The position numbers were made by a program, and so were the translations under genes. Under the pieces are notes generated by a model that had not been told where the DNA came from, ran no database searches, and was given only the letters and a program-made list of their open reading frames with translations. This document shows positions 15,790 to 24,943 of a stretch of 53,418 bases of DNA, piece by piece. Each line of letters begins with the position of its first letter. Position 1 is the first letter of the stretch. This stretch comes from Bordetella parapertussis (GTDB lineage: Bacteria > Pseudomonadota > Gammaproteobacteria > Burkholderiales > SG8-41), in assembly GCA_945861275.1 (NCBI GenBank), contig CAMATZ010000042.1, positions 1-53,418 on the forward strand, read 5' to 3'.

Positions 15790-17516
15790 CCAGCAGAAGA
15801 AACCTGATCATCGCCGGCGCGGCAGGCGCCGCCGGTATCGCCGGTGGCGTTGCGTGGTGGCGCCGCCAACAAGCAGACCCGCCGCCCGCGCCACCGTCCT
15901 TCACACCCGACGCCGCCTTCTCCAACCCCCTGCGTGTGCCCGGTGCCGAGGGCTTGTATGGCGTGCATGATGTCACCGGTGCGTTCACGCTCGCGGCAAA
16001 ATCCGTGCAGCAGGAGATCATTCCCGGCAAACCGGCGGCGCTGCTCGCCTACGAAGTCGAGAGCCAAGGCAAGCGCCTGTTGAATCCGCTGATACGTTTG
16101 CGCAGCGGTGGCAAAATCAGCGCCAAGCTGTGGAACGGTATTACGGAAACCAGCATTATTCATTGGCACGGACTCATGGTGGATAGCAACAACGACGGCC
16201 ACCCGCATTACGCCGTCGCCGGCGGCGCCACTTACGACTACAGTTTTACGGTGCCCAATCGGGCGGCAACCTACTGGTATCACCCGCACCCGCATCACCT
16301 CACCGGCAAGCAGGTTTATCTCGGGCTGGGCGGCCTCTTTATCGTTGAAGACGACGAGGAACTCGCTCTGCAAAAAGTGCTGGATCTCAGGCTCGGTGAA
16401 ACCGACATACCGCTGGTGCTGCACGACCGGCGCATCGACACGCAAGGCCAGCTTGTGTTCAATCCATCCGACGAGGATAAAGCTGACGGCTTTCTCGGCT
16501 CGCAGGTGCTGGTGAACTGGACGCCGCGTCCCTACTTCGAGGCCGCCACGCGCCTCTATCGCTTTCGCGTGCTGAATGCATCGAATGCGCGCCTTTACAA
16601 GCTCGCCTTCCACAGAAATGAGCGCAGCGGCGAACAACTGCTGGATTTTCAATTGATCGGCAACGACGGCGGTCTGATCGACAGCCCGCATAAAATCAAA
16701 GAGGTATTCCTGTCGCCCGCGGAGCGCATCGATGTGTTGCTCGATCTGCGCAACGCGCGCGTGGGCGACACGATCGCACTGGTGAGCGTGGCCTTCGACC
16801 CGATGGAAAACGAGGACGGGCCACCGGCTGCGAAAACACCCGCAGCACCGCCTCAGGACACGAAGGTGGCGGAGAAGAATACGAAGCCAGAGGCTAAGGG
16901 CCCTCACGCCCTGCATGGCGGCGACACCAAAAAAGAAAAAGCTGCAGCCCCTCCCGCAGACAAGAATATAGAAAAAAGTGACATCCCCGAAATCGGCGTG
17001 GCGATGGAACTCATGCGCATCCACGTGCGACGCAAGGAAGCTTACACGCGTGCGCTGCCCGCAACGCTGTCGCGCATCGTACCCATCGCCGCCAACTGCG
17101 CCTCGCCGCGCATGATCCATCTCGATCATATCAAAATGGTATGGCGCATCAATGGTGAAACCTATCACTCCGAAAAGACGCCGATCACGGTGAAGCGCGG
17201 CGCCACCGAAGTGTGGAATATCAAAAATGCCGCAGCCAGCATGCCGCACCCGTTTCATATCCACGGCTTTCAGTTTCAGATACTTGAGCGCATCGGCAGT
17301 CCGGCACAGCAAAAAGCGCTCGCCGTCAACGCCAAGGGTCTCGCTGCCAGCGATCTCGGTTGGAAAGACACCGTGCTGGTATGGCCGGGCGAAACCGCGT
17401 GTATCGCGATCAACTTCACGCACCCCTTCATCGGCGATCAGGTGTACATGATTCACTGCCATAATCTTGAGCACGAAGACCAGGGCATGATGCTGAATCT
17501 GAAGGTTCAGGCGTAG
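15786..17516 (+). CDS. Multicopper oxidase with a low-complexity insertion
   Basis: A protein of 576 residues. A Tat-like signal anchor (TSRRNLIIAGAAGAAGIAGG) is followed by three cupredoxin domains. Copper ligands are all visible: H126/H128 (IIHWHGL), H166/H168 (YHPHPHH), HPFHIHGF near 495, and H557-C558-H559, H563, M568 (HCHNLEHEDQGMM). This is the CueO/laccase layout. An Ala/Pro/Lys/His-rich insertion sits at about 360-405, where CueO has its Met-rich cover; it may replace that cover. It probably oxidises Cu(I) or another metal in the periplasm. Confidence 0.92.
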   Translation: MTSRRNLIIAGAAGAAGIAGGVAWWRRQQADPPPAPPSFTPDAAFSNPLRVPGAEGLYGVHDVTGAFTLAAKSVQQEIIPGKPAALLAYEVESQGKRLLNPLIRLRSGGKISAKLWNGITETSIIHWHGLMVDSNNDGHPHYAVAGGATYDYSFTVPNRAATYWYHPHPHHLTGKQVYLGLGGLFIVEDDEELALQKVLDLRLGETDIPLVLHDRRIDTQGQLVFNPSDEDKADGFLGSQVLVNWTPRPYFEAATRLYRFRVLNASNARLYKLAFHRNERSGEQLLDFQLIGNDGGLIDSPHKIKEVFLSPAERIDVLLDLRNARVGDTIALVSVAFDPMENEDGPPAAKTPAAPPQDTKVAEKNTKPEAKGPHALHGGDTKKEKAAAPPADKNIEKSDIPEIGVAMELMRIHVRRKEAYTRALPATLSRIVPIAANCASPRMIHLDHIKMVWRINGETYHSEKTPITVKRGATEVWNIKNAAASMPHPFHIHGFQFQILERIGSPAQQKALAVNAKGLAASDLGWKDTVLVWPGETACIAINFTHPFIGDQVYMIHCHNLEHEDQGMMLNLKVQA

Positions 17517-17640
17517 CCGGTAAATAAAAAAACAATATGTTAAAGTGTGTTCCCCCGCTGCAAATGCGGACCACACACGCTATTCATTCGATTTTGTTAA
17601 CTTTCGGGTCTATTCAGCCTGAGTGACGAATCAACTTCTT

Positions 17641-17728
17641 TCCCTCACCCCTAGCCCCTCTCCCGGAGGGAGAGGGGAACAAACCCTCGCCCTCCGGGAG
17701 AGGGTGGCGCGCAGCGCCGGGTGAGGGA
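17641..17728. repeat. Composite palindromic intergenic repeat
   Basis: Outer arms TCCCTCACCC (17641-17650) and GGGTGAGGGA (17719-17728) enclose a second hairpin with arms CCCCTCTCCC and GGGAGAGGGG (17655-17664 and 17668-17677) and a third GC-rich one. A related copy lies inside glcE (50967-51028). It fills the gap between the oxidase and the beta-propeller gene. A T-run (17731-17735) after the right arm could give terminator activity on the plus strand. Confidence 0.75.
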
Positions 17729-17783
17729 GGTTTTTGACTTGTCGTTCACGCTGCATAGAGACTAACTTTGAGGTTCAGGCACT

Positions 17784-19103
17784 ATGCGCAAGAAATTTCC
17801 AATCCTCGTGATTGCGTTCGCCGGAATGGGAGCGATGGCCTGGTGGGTTGCGGCCCAGACTGGCGCACCGCCCACGCCAGCGGCCAAGGGCGCTGTGGCG
17901 CCCGCGCCTGCCGTGCGCGTAGTAACCGTACCTGGCATGCCGGAAGTTCCCGACTCCGGCAACCTGTACAGCGAGACTGCCGCCGACCGCATGAGCGGCG
18001 CAGTAGCAGGCGCGCTGGAACGCGTCTACGTGCCCAACCGGGCCGCCAACACGGTATCGGTGATCGATCCGGCCACACTCAAGGTGATTGAAACTTTCAA
18101 AGTCGGCATCAACCCGCAGCATGTGGTGCCTTCGTGGGATTTACGCAAACTATGGGTCGCCAACAACGCCGAGGGACGCACCGACGGCAGCCTGACGCCG
18201 ATTGATCCGAAAACCGGCAAGCCGGGAAAGTCCATCCCCGTGGATGATCCCTACAATATGTACTGGTCGCCGGACGGCAAGTCCGCGATCGTCGTGGCCG
18301 AGGCCTACAAGCGCCTGGATTTTCGCGATCCGCTGACGATGAAAATGCAGCATACGATCGCCACCCCAAGATGTGCCGGCATCAATCATGCCGATTTTTC
18401 CATCGACGGAAAATTCGCTTTGTTCACCTGCGAGTTCAACGGCTCCATCACCAAAATCGATCTGGTGAACCGCCGCGTCGTGGACACCATTAAATTGAGC
18501 CAGTATTTCGACCGGCCCGATGCACTGGCGGCCATCGCCAAGTCTGCCAAGCCCGGCAAGAAACCCGCGAAGATTCCCGACCCGAGCCAGCCGGGCGCGG
18601 TAATCTGTACTACGCCCGGCATGCCGCAGGATGTTCGCGCGTCACCTGACGGCAGGATATTTTACGTCGCCGACATGATGGCCGATGGCGTGCATGTGGT
18701 TGACGGTGAGTCCTTCAAACAGATCGGCTTTATTGCCACCGGCGTCGGCACTCACGGGCTGTATCCGAGCCGCGATGGCAAGTTGCTCTATGTCGCCAAT
18801 CGCGGCAGTAACACGGTTCACGGCACACTCAAGGGCAAAGGCAGCGTATCCGTGATCGACTTTGCGACCCGCGCGGTGATCAAAAACTGGCCGATTCCCG
18901 GCGGTGGCAGTCCCGACATGGGCAACCTCAGCGCCGATGGCAAATACCTGTGGCTGTCCGGCCGCTACGACGACGTGGTGTACCGCATCGACACCACATC
19001 GGGTGCTGTCGACAAGATCAAAGTGGGCCGCGAACCGCACGGGCTGACGGTATGGCCGCAGCCCGGGCGCTATTCGCTCGGACATACCGGCAATTTGCGC
19101 TGA
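17784..19103 (+). CDS. Exported YVTN-type beta-propeller protein
   Basis: A protein of 439 residues with an N-terminal hydrophobic segment (signal peptide or anchor) and repeated propeller blades: RVYVPNRAANTVSVIDPAT, KLWVANNAEG, FYVADMMADGVHVVD, LLYVANRGSNTV, SVSVIDFATRAVI and YLWLSGRYDDVVYRID. Such propellers act as periplasmic binding or electron-transfer scaffolds and often accompany multicopper oxidases or quinoproteins. No catalytic motif is visible. Close to the TPR/oxidase pair on the same strand, but separated by the repeat element. Confidence 0.85.
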   Translation: MRKKFPILVIAFAGMGAMAWWVAAQTGAPPTPAAKGAVAPAPAVRVVTVPGMPEVPDSGNLYSETAADRMSGAVAGALERVYVPNRAANTVSVIDPATLKVIETFKVGINPQHVVPSWDLRKLWVANNAEGRTDGSLTPIDPKTGKPGKSIPVDDPYNMYWSPDGKSAIVVAEAYKRLDFRDPLTMKMQHTIATPRCAGINHADFSIDGKFALFTCEFNGSITKIDLVNRRVVDTIKLSQYFDRPDALAAIAKSAKPGKKPAKIPDPSQPGAVICTTPGMPQDVRASPDGRIFYVADMMADGVHVVDGESFKQIGFIATGVGTHGLYPSRDGKLLYVANRGSNTVHGTLKGKGSVSVIDFATRAVIKNWPIPGGGSPDMGNLSADGKYLWLSGRYDDVVYRIDTTSGAVDKIKVGREPHGLTVWPQPGRYSLGHTGNLR

Positions 19104-19121
19104 TGCGCGCCAGGTAAATGG

Positions 19122-19457
19122 TCAAACGCGCTGCGGCTGCAACACGATGATCGCCATGCCGGCAATCGTCACTGCGGCACCGATCACATCCCAGCGCGTC
19201 GGTTCCATGCGCTCGACCCACCACAACCAGCCGATTGCGACTGCGACGTAAACACCGCCGTATGCCGCATACGTGCGCCCGGCTGCAAACGGATGCAGCG
19301 TCAGCAACCACACAAACAGCGCAAGTGATAACGCGGTGGGTATCAGCAGCCACGCGGACTTGTCCTGCTTCAGCCATAGATAAGGCAGATAGCAACCCGC
19401 AATTTCCGCCAGCGCGGTCAGGCAAAATAACCCGGCGGTTTTTGTGAATTCGATCAT
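19122..19457 (-). CDS. YnfA/UPF0060-family small membrane protein
   Basis: A protein of 111 residues with four transmembrane helices. It has the family signatures [33 protein letters not shown] and the end of helix 4 ([13 protein letters not shown]). YnfA belongs to the drug/metabolite transporter group and resembles small multidrug-resistance exporters. Start ATG 19457 follows a strong GGGGAGGAA site and overlaps the merR stop (ATGA), so it is co-expressed with the regulator. Confidence 0.9.
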   Translation of the reverse strand: MIEFTKTAGLFCLTALAEIAGCYLPYLWLKQDKSAWLLIPTALSLALFVWLLTLHPFAAGRTYAAYGGVYVAVAIGWLWWVERMEPTRWDVIGAAVTIAGMAIIVLQPQRV

Positions 19458-19909
19458 TTGCGTTTCCTCCCCGCTGCGGACAGAACGTCGCCGTGACACG
19501 CGCACGCCTCACCGTGCGCCGCCGCAACCAGTTCGTGCAGGATGCCGCATTCGCCCACCGCATGCTCCGCGTTGCAGCGCTTGCGCAGCTCTGCAAGCTG
19601 TCGCTCAAGTGCCCTCATCGACTTCAACCTCGCCCGCACCTTGAGCAACTGATCGTCAATCAGGCGGTCGATGCCACCGCATTCCGCCGCAGGACGGGCA
19701 GCGAATGCCAGCAAACGGTGGATTTCCGCGAGCGGGATTTCGAGCGCGCGGCAGTGCCGTATGAACGACAGCCTTTCCAGTTGGCTGGTGCCGTAAGCGC
19801 GGTAGCCGTTTGCCTGCCTCATGGGCGCTGCCAGCAGTCCTTCGCGCTCGTAATACCTGATGGTCTCAACGTCCACACCAGTTGCTGCCGCGAGTTCTCC
19901 GATACGCAT
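19454..19909 (-). CDS. MerR-family heavy-metal regulator (CadR/PbrR-like)
   Basis: A protein of 151 residues. The MerR winged-helix starts [21 protein letters not shown] long dimerisation helix follows, then metal-sensing cysteines: C77, C112 and C121 ([17 protein letters not shown]), in the positions used by CadR/PbrR for Cd/Pb/Zn, plus a C-terminal C136-A-C138-H pair like that of CadR. It should bind the spaced promoter at 19940-19971 and activate the divergent cation transporter when metal is present. Confidence 0.9.
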   Translation of the reverse strand: MRIGELAAATGVDVETIRYYEREGLLAAPMRQANGYRAYGTSQLERLSFIRHCRALEIPLAEIHRLLAFAARPAAECGGIDRLIDDQLLKVRARLKSMRALERQLAELRKRCNAEHAVGECGILHELVAAAHGEACACHGDVLSAAGRKRK

Positions 19910-19939
19910 GGATGATCTCCTTTCGCGATATTTTACCCC

Positions 19940-19971
19940 TTGACCTTGAAGTGGCTACAGGGTTTCCAATA
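19940..19971 (+). promoter_or_regulatory. MerR-type operator/promoter of the cation transporter
   Basis: A -35 box TTGACC (19940-19945) overlaps a 21-bp dyad ACCTTGAAGTGGCTACAGGGT-like site (19943-19963). A weak -10 (around 19965-19971) gives a 19-20 base spacer, the over-long spacing by which MerR proteins control promoters. It lies between divergent merR (ATG 19909) and the transporter (ATG 20003). Confidence 0.8.
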
Positions 19972-20002
19972 GCATGTACTCGTCCTGGTTGGAACCAGCA
20001 TT

Positions 20003-20641
20003 ATGAGCGCACACTGCTGTCTGGCCCCTGCACCTGCGGTTGATCCGCGCTATCGTCGCATCCTTTGGATGGCGCTGTTGGTGAACGCGGCGATGTTTGT
20101 GGCCGAAATAACGGCAGGCCTTCACGCACAATCGGTTTCGCTATTGGCTGATGCGGTCGATTTTTTCGGCGATGCCGCCAACTATGCCGTTTCACTTGCC
20201 GTGCTCGCGATGTTGCCGGTCTGGCGCTCACGTGCGGCATTGTTGAAAGGACTGACAATGAGCGCGTTTGGCGTGTTCGTGCTCGCCAAGGCGGCATGGA
20301 ACGCAACGGCCGGTGTCCTGCCCGAACCGGTGATAATGGGAACGGTCGGCTTCGTCGCACTGCTCGCAAATGTGAGTGTCGCGGCGATGCTCTACCGTTA
20401 TCGTACGGGTGACGCCAATATGCGCTCGGTGTGGCTGTGCTCGCGCAATGATGCGATTGGCAATATCGCCGTCATGCTCGCCGCACTCGGCGTATTCGGC
20501 ATGCGCAGCGGTTGGCCCGACATTATTGTTGCCGCGATCATGGGATTACTTGCACTGATTGCGGCGATAAGTGTCATTCGGCAGGCCATTCGTGAACTCA
20601 CGCCGGCGGTCAGTCCTCGTCGCGCAGGCTTCAGTGATTGA
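20003..20641 (+). CDS. Cation transporter, CDF-like
   Basis: A protein of 212 residues with five to six transmembrane helices. The CDF metal-site residues are present: VSLLADAVDFFGDAANY in helix 2 (D53-x3-D57) and a matching SRNDAIGN in helix 5. It lacks the cytoplasmic C-terminal domain of full-length CzcD/ZitB proteins, as in the short cation-transporter branch often found next to CadR/PbrR regulators. It should export Zn, Cd, Co or Pb. Controlled by the MerR site immediately upstream. Confidence 0.85.
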   Translation: MSAHCCLAPAPAVDPRYRRILWMALLVNAAMFVAEITAGLHAQSVSLLADAVDFFGDAANYAVSLAVLAMLPVWRSRAALLKGLTMSAFGVFVLAKAAWNATAGVLPEPVIMGTVGFVALLANVSVAAMLYRYRTGDANMRSVWLCSRNDAIGNIAVMLAALGVFGMRSGWPDIIVAAIMGLLALIAAISVIRQAIRELTPAVSPRRAGFSD

Positions 20642-20725
20642 AAGCATTTGCAGAACTTTTTCAGCAAAACCTTGTCCTTGGAAGTCTATTGCTCGCGGGT
20701 TTAGAGTCTGATACGCTGGACAAAT

Positions 20726-21097
20726 ATGCACAAATCGGTACGCAAATTAGTGGCAATGTTGCTGCTGCTCGCCCTGCCCTCACAAGGGCTGTCGGCTGTG
20801 CTGATGCCATTCCATTGCCTGACCGACGATCAGCATGCACCTGCCGCCGCCGGCCCCCAGCACCATGATGAAAGTGTGGCGCATGAGCACAACACCATTG
20901 CACCCGCGACGGCCCAGCATCAGGGCAGTCCTTCCGGCAACGAGGCGGGAGATTTTTGTTGTAGTCCTGTGTACACCGGCGCGCCCTCGGTGGCAGTGTT
21001 GATGGCGCCGGATATGCCGTTCGTCTCCGTACACCAAATTTCCACCGCTCCACCGCTGTTCTTTCCTGAACAGTTTCTGCGCCCTCCCCGAACCTGA
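20726..21097 (+). CDS. Exported His-rich small protein
   Basis: A protein of 123 residues. An N-terminal hydrophobic signal (SVRKLVAMLLLLALPSQGLS) is followed by His clusters (QHHDESVAHEHN), a CC pair (DFCCSPVYTG) and a C-terminal FFPEQFLRPPR. The composition and tail resemble uncharacterised proteins found at the head of copper-resistance operons. Possible periplasmic copper binding; no named family assigned. Confidence 0.65.
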   Translation: MHKSVRKLVAMLLLLALPSQGLSAVLMPFHCLTDDQHAPAAAGPQHHDESVAHEHNTIAPATAQHQGSPSGNEAGDFCCSPVYTGAPSVAVLMAPDMPFVSVHQISTAPPLFFPEQFLRPPRT

Positions 21098-21189
21098 TCC
21101 CGTTTTGACCCAGTGAGCTGGGTGTGCGCCTCTTTGCGCACGCCATTGGCTTTGCGCACGCTTTGTGCGTCCGGAAAACGAGGATCACC

Positions 21190-21558
21190 ATGCAATTCAG
21201 ATTTGCAGCATTGCTCTACTGCGCTGCCGCACTGACGCCACTTGTGGCCACTGCGCAGCAGAGTACGAAGGCTTCTAGCCCCACCGATTCCGCCGCCGCA
21301 GTATCTGCCGTGAAGTACGAGTCGGCCTTCACCGGCTATGTGCCGTTCCGTGACGAAAAACTCGCGCCATGGCGCGAAGTCAACGACGAGGCCGCCCGCG
21401 TCGGCGGTCACCTCGGCATCTTCGGCGGCGCCGCCGGTCACGCCGGGCATGGCGCCACCAAACCAGCGGTTCAAGCACCAGCCTCTACCCCCAAACCAGC
21501 CGCAGCAGGTGCGCCACCGATGATGCACGGCGCTGGTCATGAAGGAATGAAAAAATGA
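21190..21558 (+). CDS. Small exported protein of the copper module
   Basis: A protein of 122 residues from ATG 21190. A signal peptide (cleavage near VATAQQ) is followed by FTGYVPFRDEKLAPWREVND and GGHLGIFGGAAGHAGH, and a His/Met-containing tail (MMHGAGHEGMKK). It overlaps the next gene by ATGA (21555), so it is co-translated with the TolC-like lipoprotein. I know this sequence type only as a conserved hypothetical next to copper efflux genes. Confidence 0.75.
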   Translation: MQFRFAALLYCAAALTPLVATAQQSTKASSPTDSAAAVSAVKYESAFTGYVPFRDEKLAPWREVNDEAARVGGHLGIFGGAAGHAGHGATKPAVQAPASTPKPAAAGAPPMMHGAGHEGMKK

Positions 21559-22991
21559 TTCAATCAAAACAATTAGTTACAACACTTGTACGCGCACTCA
21601 CGATGGCCGTGAGCGTCATCGTCCTCGGTGGCTGTGCGACGTTTTCCGATGACGGCGGCTTTGGCGCTGTCGGCTCTGCGGTGAAACAGCGCGGCATCAC
21701 GCAGGACGTGAAATGGGTCAAGACCGGCAAGGATGCCGAGGAAGTGCAGGCAACGCTCAAGAAACTGCTTGCCAGCCCGCTCACTGCCGACTCGGCCGCG
21801 CAGATCGCACTGATCAATAACCGCGGACTACAAGCTACTTATGCGGAACTGGGCATCGCTGAATCCGATCTGGTGCAGGCCGGACGGCTGAGCAATCCGG
21901 GCTTCACCTTCGAGCGCCTGCGTCGCGGCGATATCCTGTCCATCGACCGCACGTTTCTATTCAATGTGCTCGGGCTCATTACGATGCCGATGCGCACCGA
22001 TCTGGAAAAGCGGCGCTTCGCGCTTACGCAGGGACGCGTTGCGGCGGAAACGCTACAAGTGGCCGCGGACACCCGTCGCGCGTATTACAGCACGGTGGCG
22101 GCGCGCGAAACTGTCAAGTACCTGGAGCAGGTGAAGATGGCGGCCGAAGCCAGCGCCGAACTGGCGCGCCGCATGGCCGCCGTCGGCAACTTCAGCAAGC
22201 TCGACCAGGCGCGCGAGCAATTGTTTTATGCCGAAGTTACTGCCACGCTTTCCCGCGTCCAGCTTAAGGCGCTCGCCGAGCGCGAGCGGCTGACGCGGCT
22301 GATGGGGCTGTGGGGTGAGGACATCGGCTTCACGCTGCCCGAACGGCTGCCTGATCTGCCCAAGGCAACACGCGAAATCGCCGATATGGAGGCACACGCA
22401 CTGAAACAACGCCTCGATGTGCAAGCGGCGATGCAGGAGGCGGAAAACATCGCATCGAACATGGGCCTGGTCAAAACGAGCGGTTTCATCAACCTGCTTG
22501 AGGTGGGCTACCGGCGTAACAGCGAAAGCGGCATGCCGCGCCAGACCGGCTATGAGATCGAACTGCGCCTGCCAATCTTTGACTGGGGTAGCGCCCGCGT
22601 CGCGCGCGCCGAGCATACCTATATGCAGGCGGTAAACCGCGCCGCCGATATTGCGATCAAAGCACGTTCCGAAGTGCGCGAGGCGTACGCCGCCTACCGC
22701 ACGACCTACGATCTAGCGCGCCACTACCGCGACGAGATCGTGCCTTTGCGCAAACGTATCTCGGAGGAAAACCTGCTGCGCTACAACGGCATGCTGATCA
22801 GCGTGTTTGAGTTGCTCGCCGACGCGCGCCAGCAGATCACCAGCGTCAACGCCTATATCGAAGCGCACCGGGATTTCTGGCTCGCCGAATCCAGCCTCAA
22901 TCTCGCGCTCACTGGCAAATCGCCTGGCGGTATGAGCATCGGCGGCGGCGCAGCAGCGGCGGCCGCCGGCGACGCTCAGCCCGCCCATTAA
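21555..22991 (+). CDS. TolC-family outer-membrane efflux lipoprotein
   Basis: A protein of 478 residues with a lipobox (VLGGC, Cys27). The TolC/OEP repeat follows: AAQIALINNRGLQATYAELG, AESDLVQAGRLSNPG, LEQVKMAAEASAELARRM and a second half with GYEIELRLPIFDWGSAR. It should form the outer-membrane channel of a heavy-metal efflux system. No RND pump or membrane-fusion gene is adjacent, so it may serve the multicopper oxidase module alone or a pump elsewhere. Confidence 0.9.
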   Translation: MIQSKQLVTTLVRALTMAVSVIVLGGCATFSDDGGFGAVGSAVKQRGITQDVKWVKTGKDAEEVQATLKKLLASPLTADSAAQIALINNRGLQATYAELGIAESDLVQAGRLSNPGFTFERLRRGDILSIDRTFLFNVLGLITMPMRTDLEKRRFALTQGRVAAETLQVAADTRRAYYSTVAARETVKYLEQVKMAAEASAELARRMAAVGNFSKLDQAREQLFYAEVTATLSRVQLKALAERERLTRLMGLWGEDIGFTLPERLPDLPKATREIADMEAHALKQRLDVQAAMQEAENIASNMGLVKTSGFINLLEVGYRRNSESGMPRQTGYEIELRLPIFDWGSARVARAEHTYMQAVNRAADIAIKARSEVREAYAAYRTTYDLARHYRDEIVPLRKRISEENLLRYNGMLISVFELLADARQQITSVNAYIEAHRDFWLAESSLNLALTGKSPGGMSIGGGAAAAAAGDAQPAH

Positions 22992-23011
22992 TCAATTCCC
23001 TGGAGCAAGCC

Positions 23012-24400
23012 ATGAACTCACGCCGTAATTTTCTGAGTGCTGCGGGAGCGCTGCTGACCGCCGCCACGGTGAGCCGCGCTGCACAAGGCGCGGTACCGGA
23101 AGCACCCACGCAGACCACACCCGACACCCAACCGCCGCTGACTCCGCCCAACGGCCGCCCCTACAACCCGGTCGTCACCTTGAACGGCTGGACCCTGCCG
23201 TGGCGCATGAACAACGGCTGGAAAGAATTTCATTTGATCGCCGAGCCGGTGCGCCGCCAGATGGCGCCCGGCATGACCGCGCATCTGTGGGGCTACAACG
23301 GCCAGTCGCCCGGCCCCACCATCGAATGCGTCGAGGGAGACCGCGTACGCATCTTCGTCACCAACAAACTGCCGGAGCACACCACCGTCCACTGGCACGG
23401 CATCCTGCTGCCTAACGGCATGGACGGTGTGGGCGGCCTCACGCAGCCGCAAATTCCGGTCGGCAAAACCTTCGTCTATGAATTCGAAATGAAGAAGTCC
23501 GGCACCTTTATGTATCACCCGCACGCCGACGAGATGGTGCAAATGGCGATGGGCATGATGGGATTTATCGTGGTGCATCCCAAAAATCCCGCTTTCATGG
23601 CAGTGGATCGTGATTTCGTGTTTCTAATCAATTCATTTGATATCGAGCCGGGTGCGGCCACACCGAAGATCAACACCATGCTCGACTTCAACTTGTGGTG
23701 CTGGAATTCGCGCGTGTTTCCCGGCATCGATCCGTTCGTGGTGCGCAAGGGTGACCGTGTGCGCATACGCTTTGGTAACCTCACCATGACCAATCACCCC
23801 ATCCATATGCACGGTTACGATTTTGAAGTCACCTGCACGGATGGCGGCTGGGTGCCGAAAAGCGCGCGCTGGCCCGAGGTCAGTATCGATGTTGCGGTCG
23901 GCCAGATGCGCGCCTTTGAGTTCGTCGCCGATGCGCTGGGTGACTGGGGAATTCATTGCCACAAAGCGCATCACACCATGAACGCCATGGGCCACAAGGT
24001 GCCGACCATGATCGGCGTCGATCATCGCGGCGTAGCGCAAAAAATCATCAACCTGATCCCCGACTACATGGTCATGGGCGAGCGCGGCATGGCCGACATG
24101 GGCGAGATGGAAATGCCGCTGCCCGACAACACGCTGCCGATGATGACTGGGCAAGGCCCGTTCGGCCCGCTCGAAATGGGCGGCATGTTTAGCGTGGTGA
24201 AAGTGCGTGAGGGTCTGGCGAAGAACGACTACAAAGACCCCGGCTGGTACAAGCACCCGCAAGGCACGGTGGCTTACGAGTGGACCGGCACGGCGCCTGT
24301 TGCTGCGCGCGCCGCACCCGAAGCCGCCGCACCTGCGCGCGCCGCAACACCGGCGCGTGAACTGCGTGCACGCAAACCCTCGGGCCACGGCAATCACTGA
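23012..24400 (+). CDS. Tat-exported multicopper oxidase (CopA-like)
   Basis: A protein of 462 residues. The Tat signal has SRRNFLSAAGALL. Copper ligands: H127/H129 (VHWHGILLP), H169/H171 (YHPHADEMV), H262/H265/H267 (HPIHMHGYD), and H315-C316-H317, H321, M326. The length is short for CopA but fits the copper oxidase found with TolC, cupredoxin and DUF411 genes. It probably oxidises Cu(I) to the less toxic Cu(II) in the periplasm. An Ala/Arg-rich tail (about 425-462) is probably disordered. Confidence 0.92.
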   Translation: MNSRRNFLSAAGALLTAATVSRAAQGAVPEAPTQTTPDTQPPLTPPNGRPYNPVVTLNGWTLPWRMNNGWKEFHLIAEPVRRQMAPGMTAHLWGYNGQSPGPTIECVEGDRVRIFVTNKLPEHTTVHWHGILLPNGMDGVGGLTQPQIPVGKTFVYEFEMKKSGTFMYHPHADEMVQMAMGMMGFIVVHPKNPAFMAVDRDFVFLINSFDIEPGAATPKINTMLDFNLWCWNSRVFPGIDPFVVRKGDRVRIRFGNLTMTNHPIHMHGYDFEVTCTDGGWVPKSARWPEVSIDVAVGQMRAFEFVADALGDWGIHCHKAHHTMNAMGHKVPTMIGVDHRGVAQKIINLIPDYMVMGERGMADMGEMEMPLPDNTLPMMTGQGPFGPLEMGGMFSVVKVREGLAKNDYKDPGWYKHPQGTVAYEWTGTAPVAARAAPEAAAPARAATPARELRARKPSGHGNH

Positions 24401-24443
24401 ACATTTACAAAACCGTTTCGCTCACTAAATCAAGGATACCAAA

Positions 24444-24932
24444 ATGAAACTTTTACTGATTGCTGCAACCATCACTCTGAGCATTGCAGCGACCGGCGCC
24501 TACGCGCACGGTGACAAACCAGCGGCCAAAAAAACCGCCGCCGCGCACAAGGCAGAGGAAAAAGTATTCGGGCGCGAAGGCGATCCGAAAAAGGTGACGC
24601 GCACCATACAAGTGGATATGACCGACACCATGCGCTACTCACCGATGGAAATCATCATCAAACGCGGCGACACCGTGCGCTTTGTCGCAAAAAACTCCGG
24701 AAAAATCATGCACGAAATGGTGCTCGGCACGATGAAGGAGTTGAAAGAACATCTTGAACTCATGAGAAAACATCCCAACATGGAACACGACGAGCCGCAC
24801 ATGGCGCACGTGAAACCGGGCAGCACCGCGCCTATGGTGTGGGAGTTCACCAAGGCCGGTGAGTTCTACTACGGCTGCCTGATGCCGGGTCACTTCGAAG
24901 CAGGCATGGTAGGCAAGGTCATCGTTAAATAA
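24444..24932 (+). CDS. Periplasmic cupredoxin
   Basis: A protein of 162 residues with a signal peptide (cleavage near GAYAHG). It has a plastocyanin/azurin-type type-1 copper site: H90 (IMHEMVLG), C145 (YYGCLMPGHFEAGM), H150 and M155. A Met/His-rich insert (LMRKHPNMEHDEPHMAH) between strands may bind extra copper. It lies between the multicopper oxidase and DUF411 genes and may shuttle electrons or copper. Confidence 0.9.
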   Translation: MKLLLIAATITLSIAATGAYAHGDKPAAKKTAAAHKAEEKVFGREGDPKKVTRTIQVDMTDTMRYSPMEIIIKRGDTVRFVAKNSGKIMHEMVLGTMKELKEHLELMRKHPNMEHDEPHMAHVKPGSTAPMVWEFTKAGEFYYGCLMPGHFEAGMVGKVIVK

Positions 24933-24943
24933 AGGAGATCAAT

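Noticed and set aside
15594-17576. 660-codon open frame antisense to the TPR protein and multicopper oxidase
   Set aside because: It is opposite genes with clear motifs; composition (His/Arg/Phe/Val-rich) is that of a mirror frame in GC-rich DNA, and it has no domain.
20641-20725. Second MerR-type promoter before the His-rich protein gene
   Set aside because: TTG-like and AT-like boxes exist but no dyad between them could be found.
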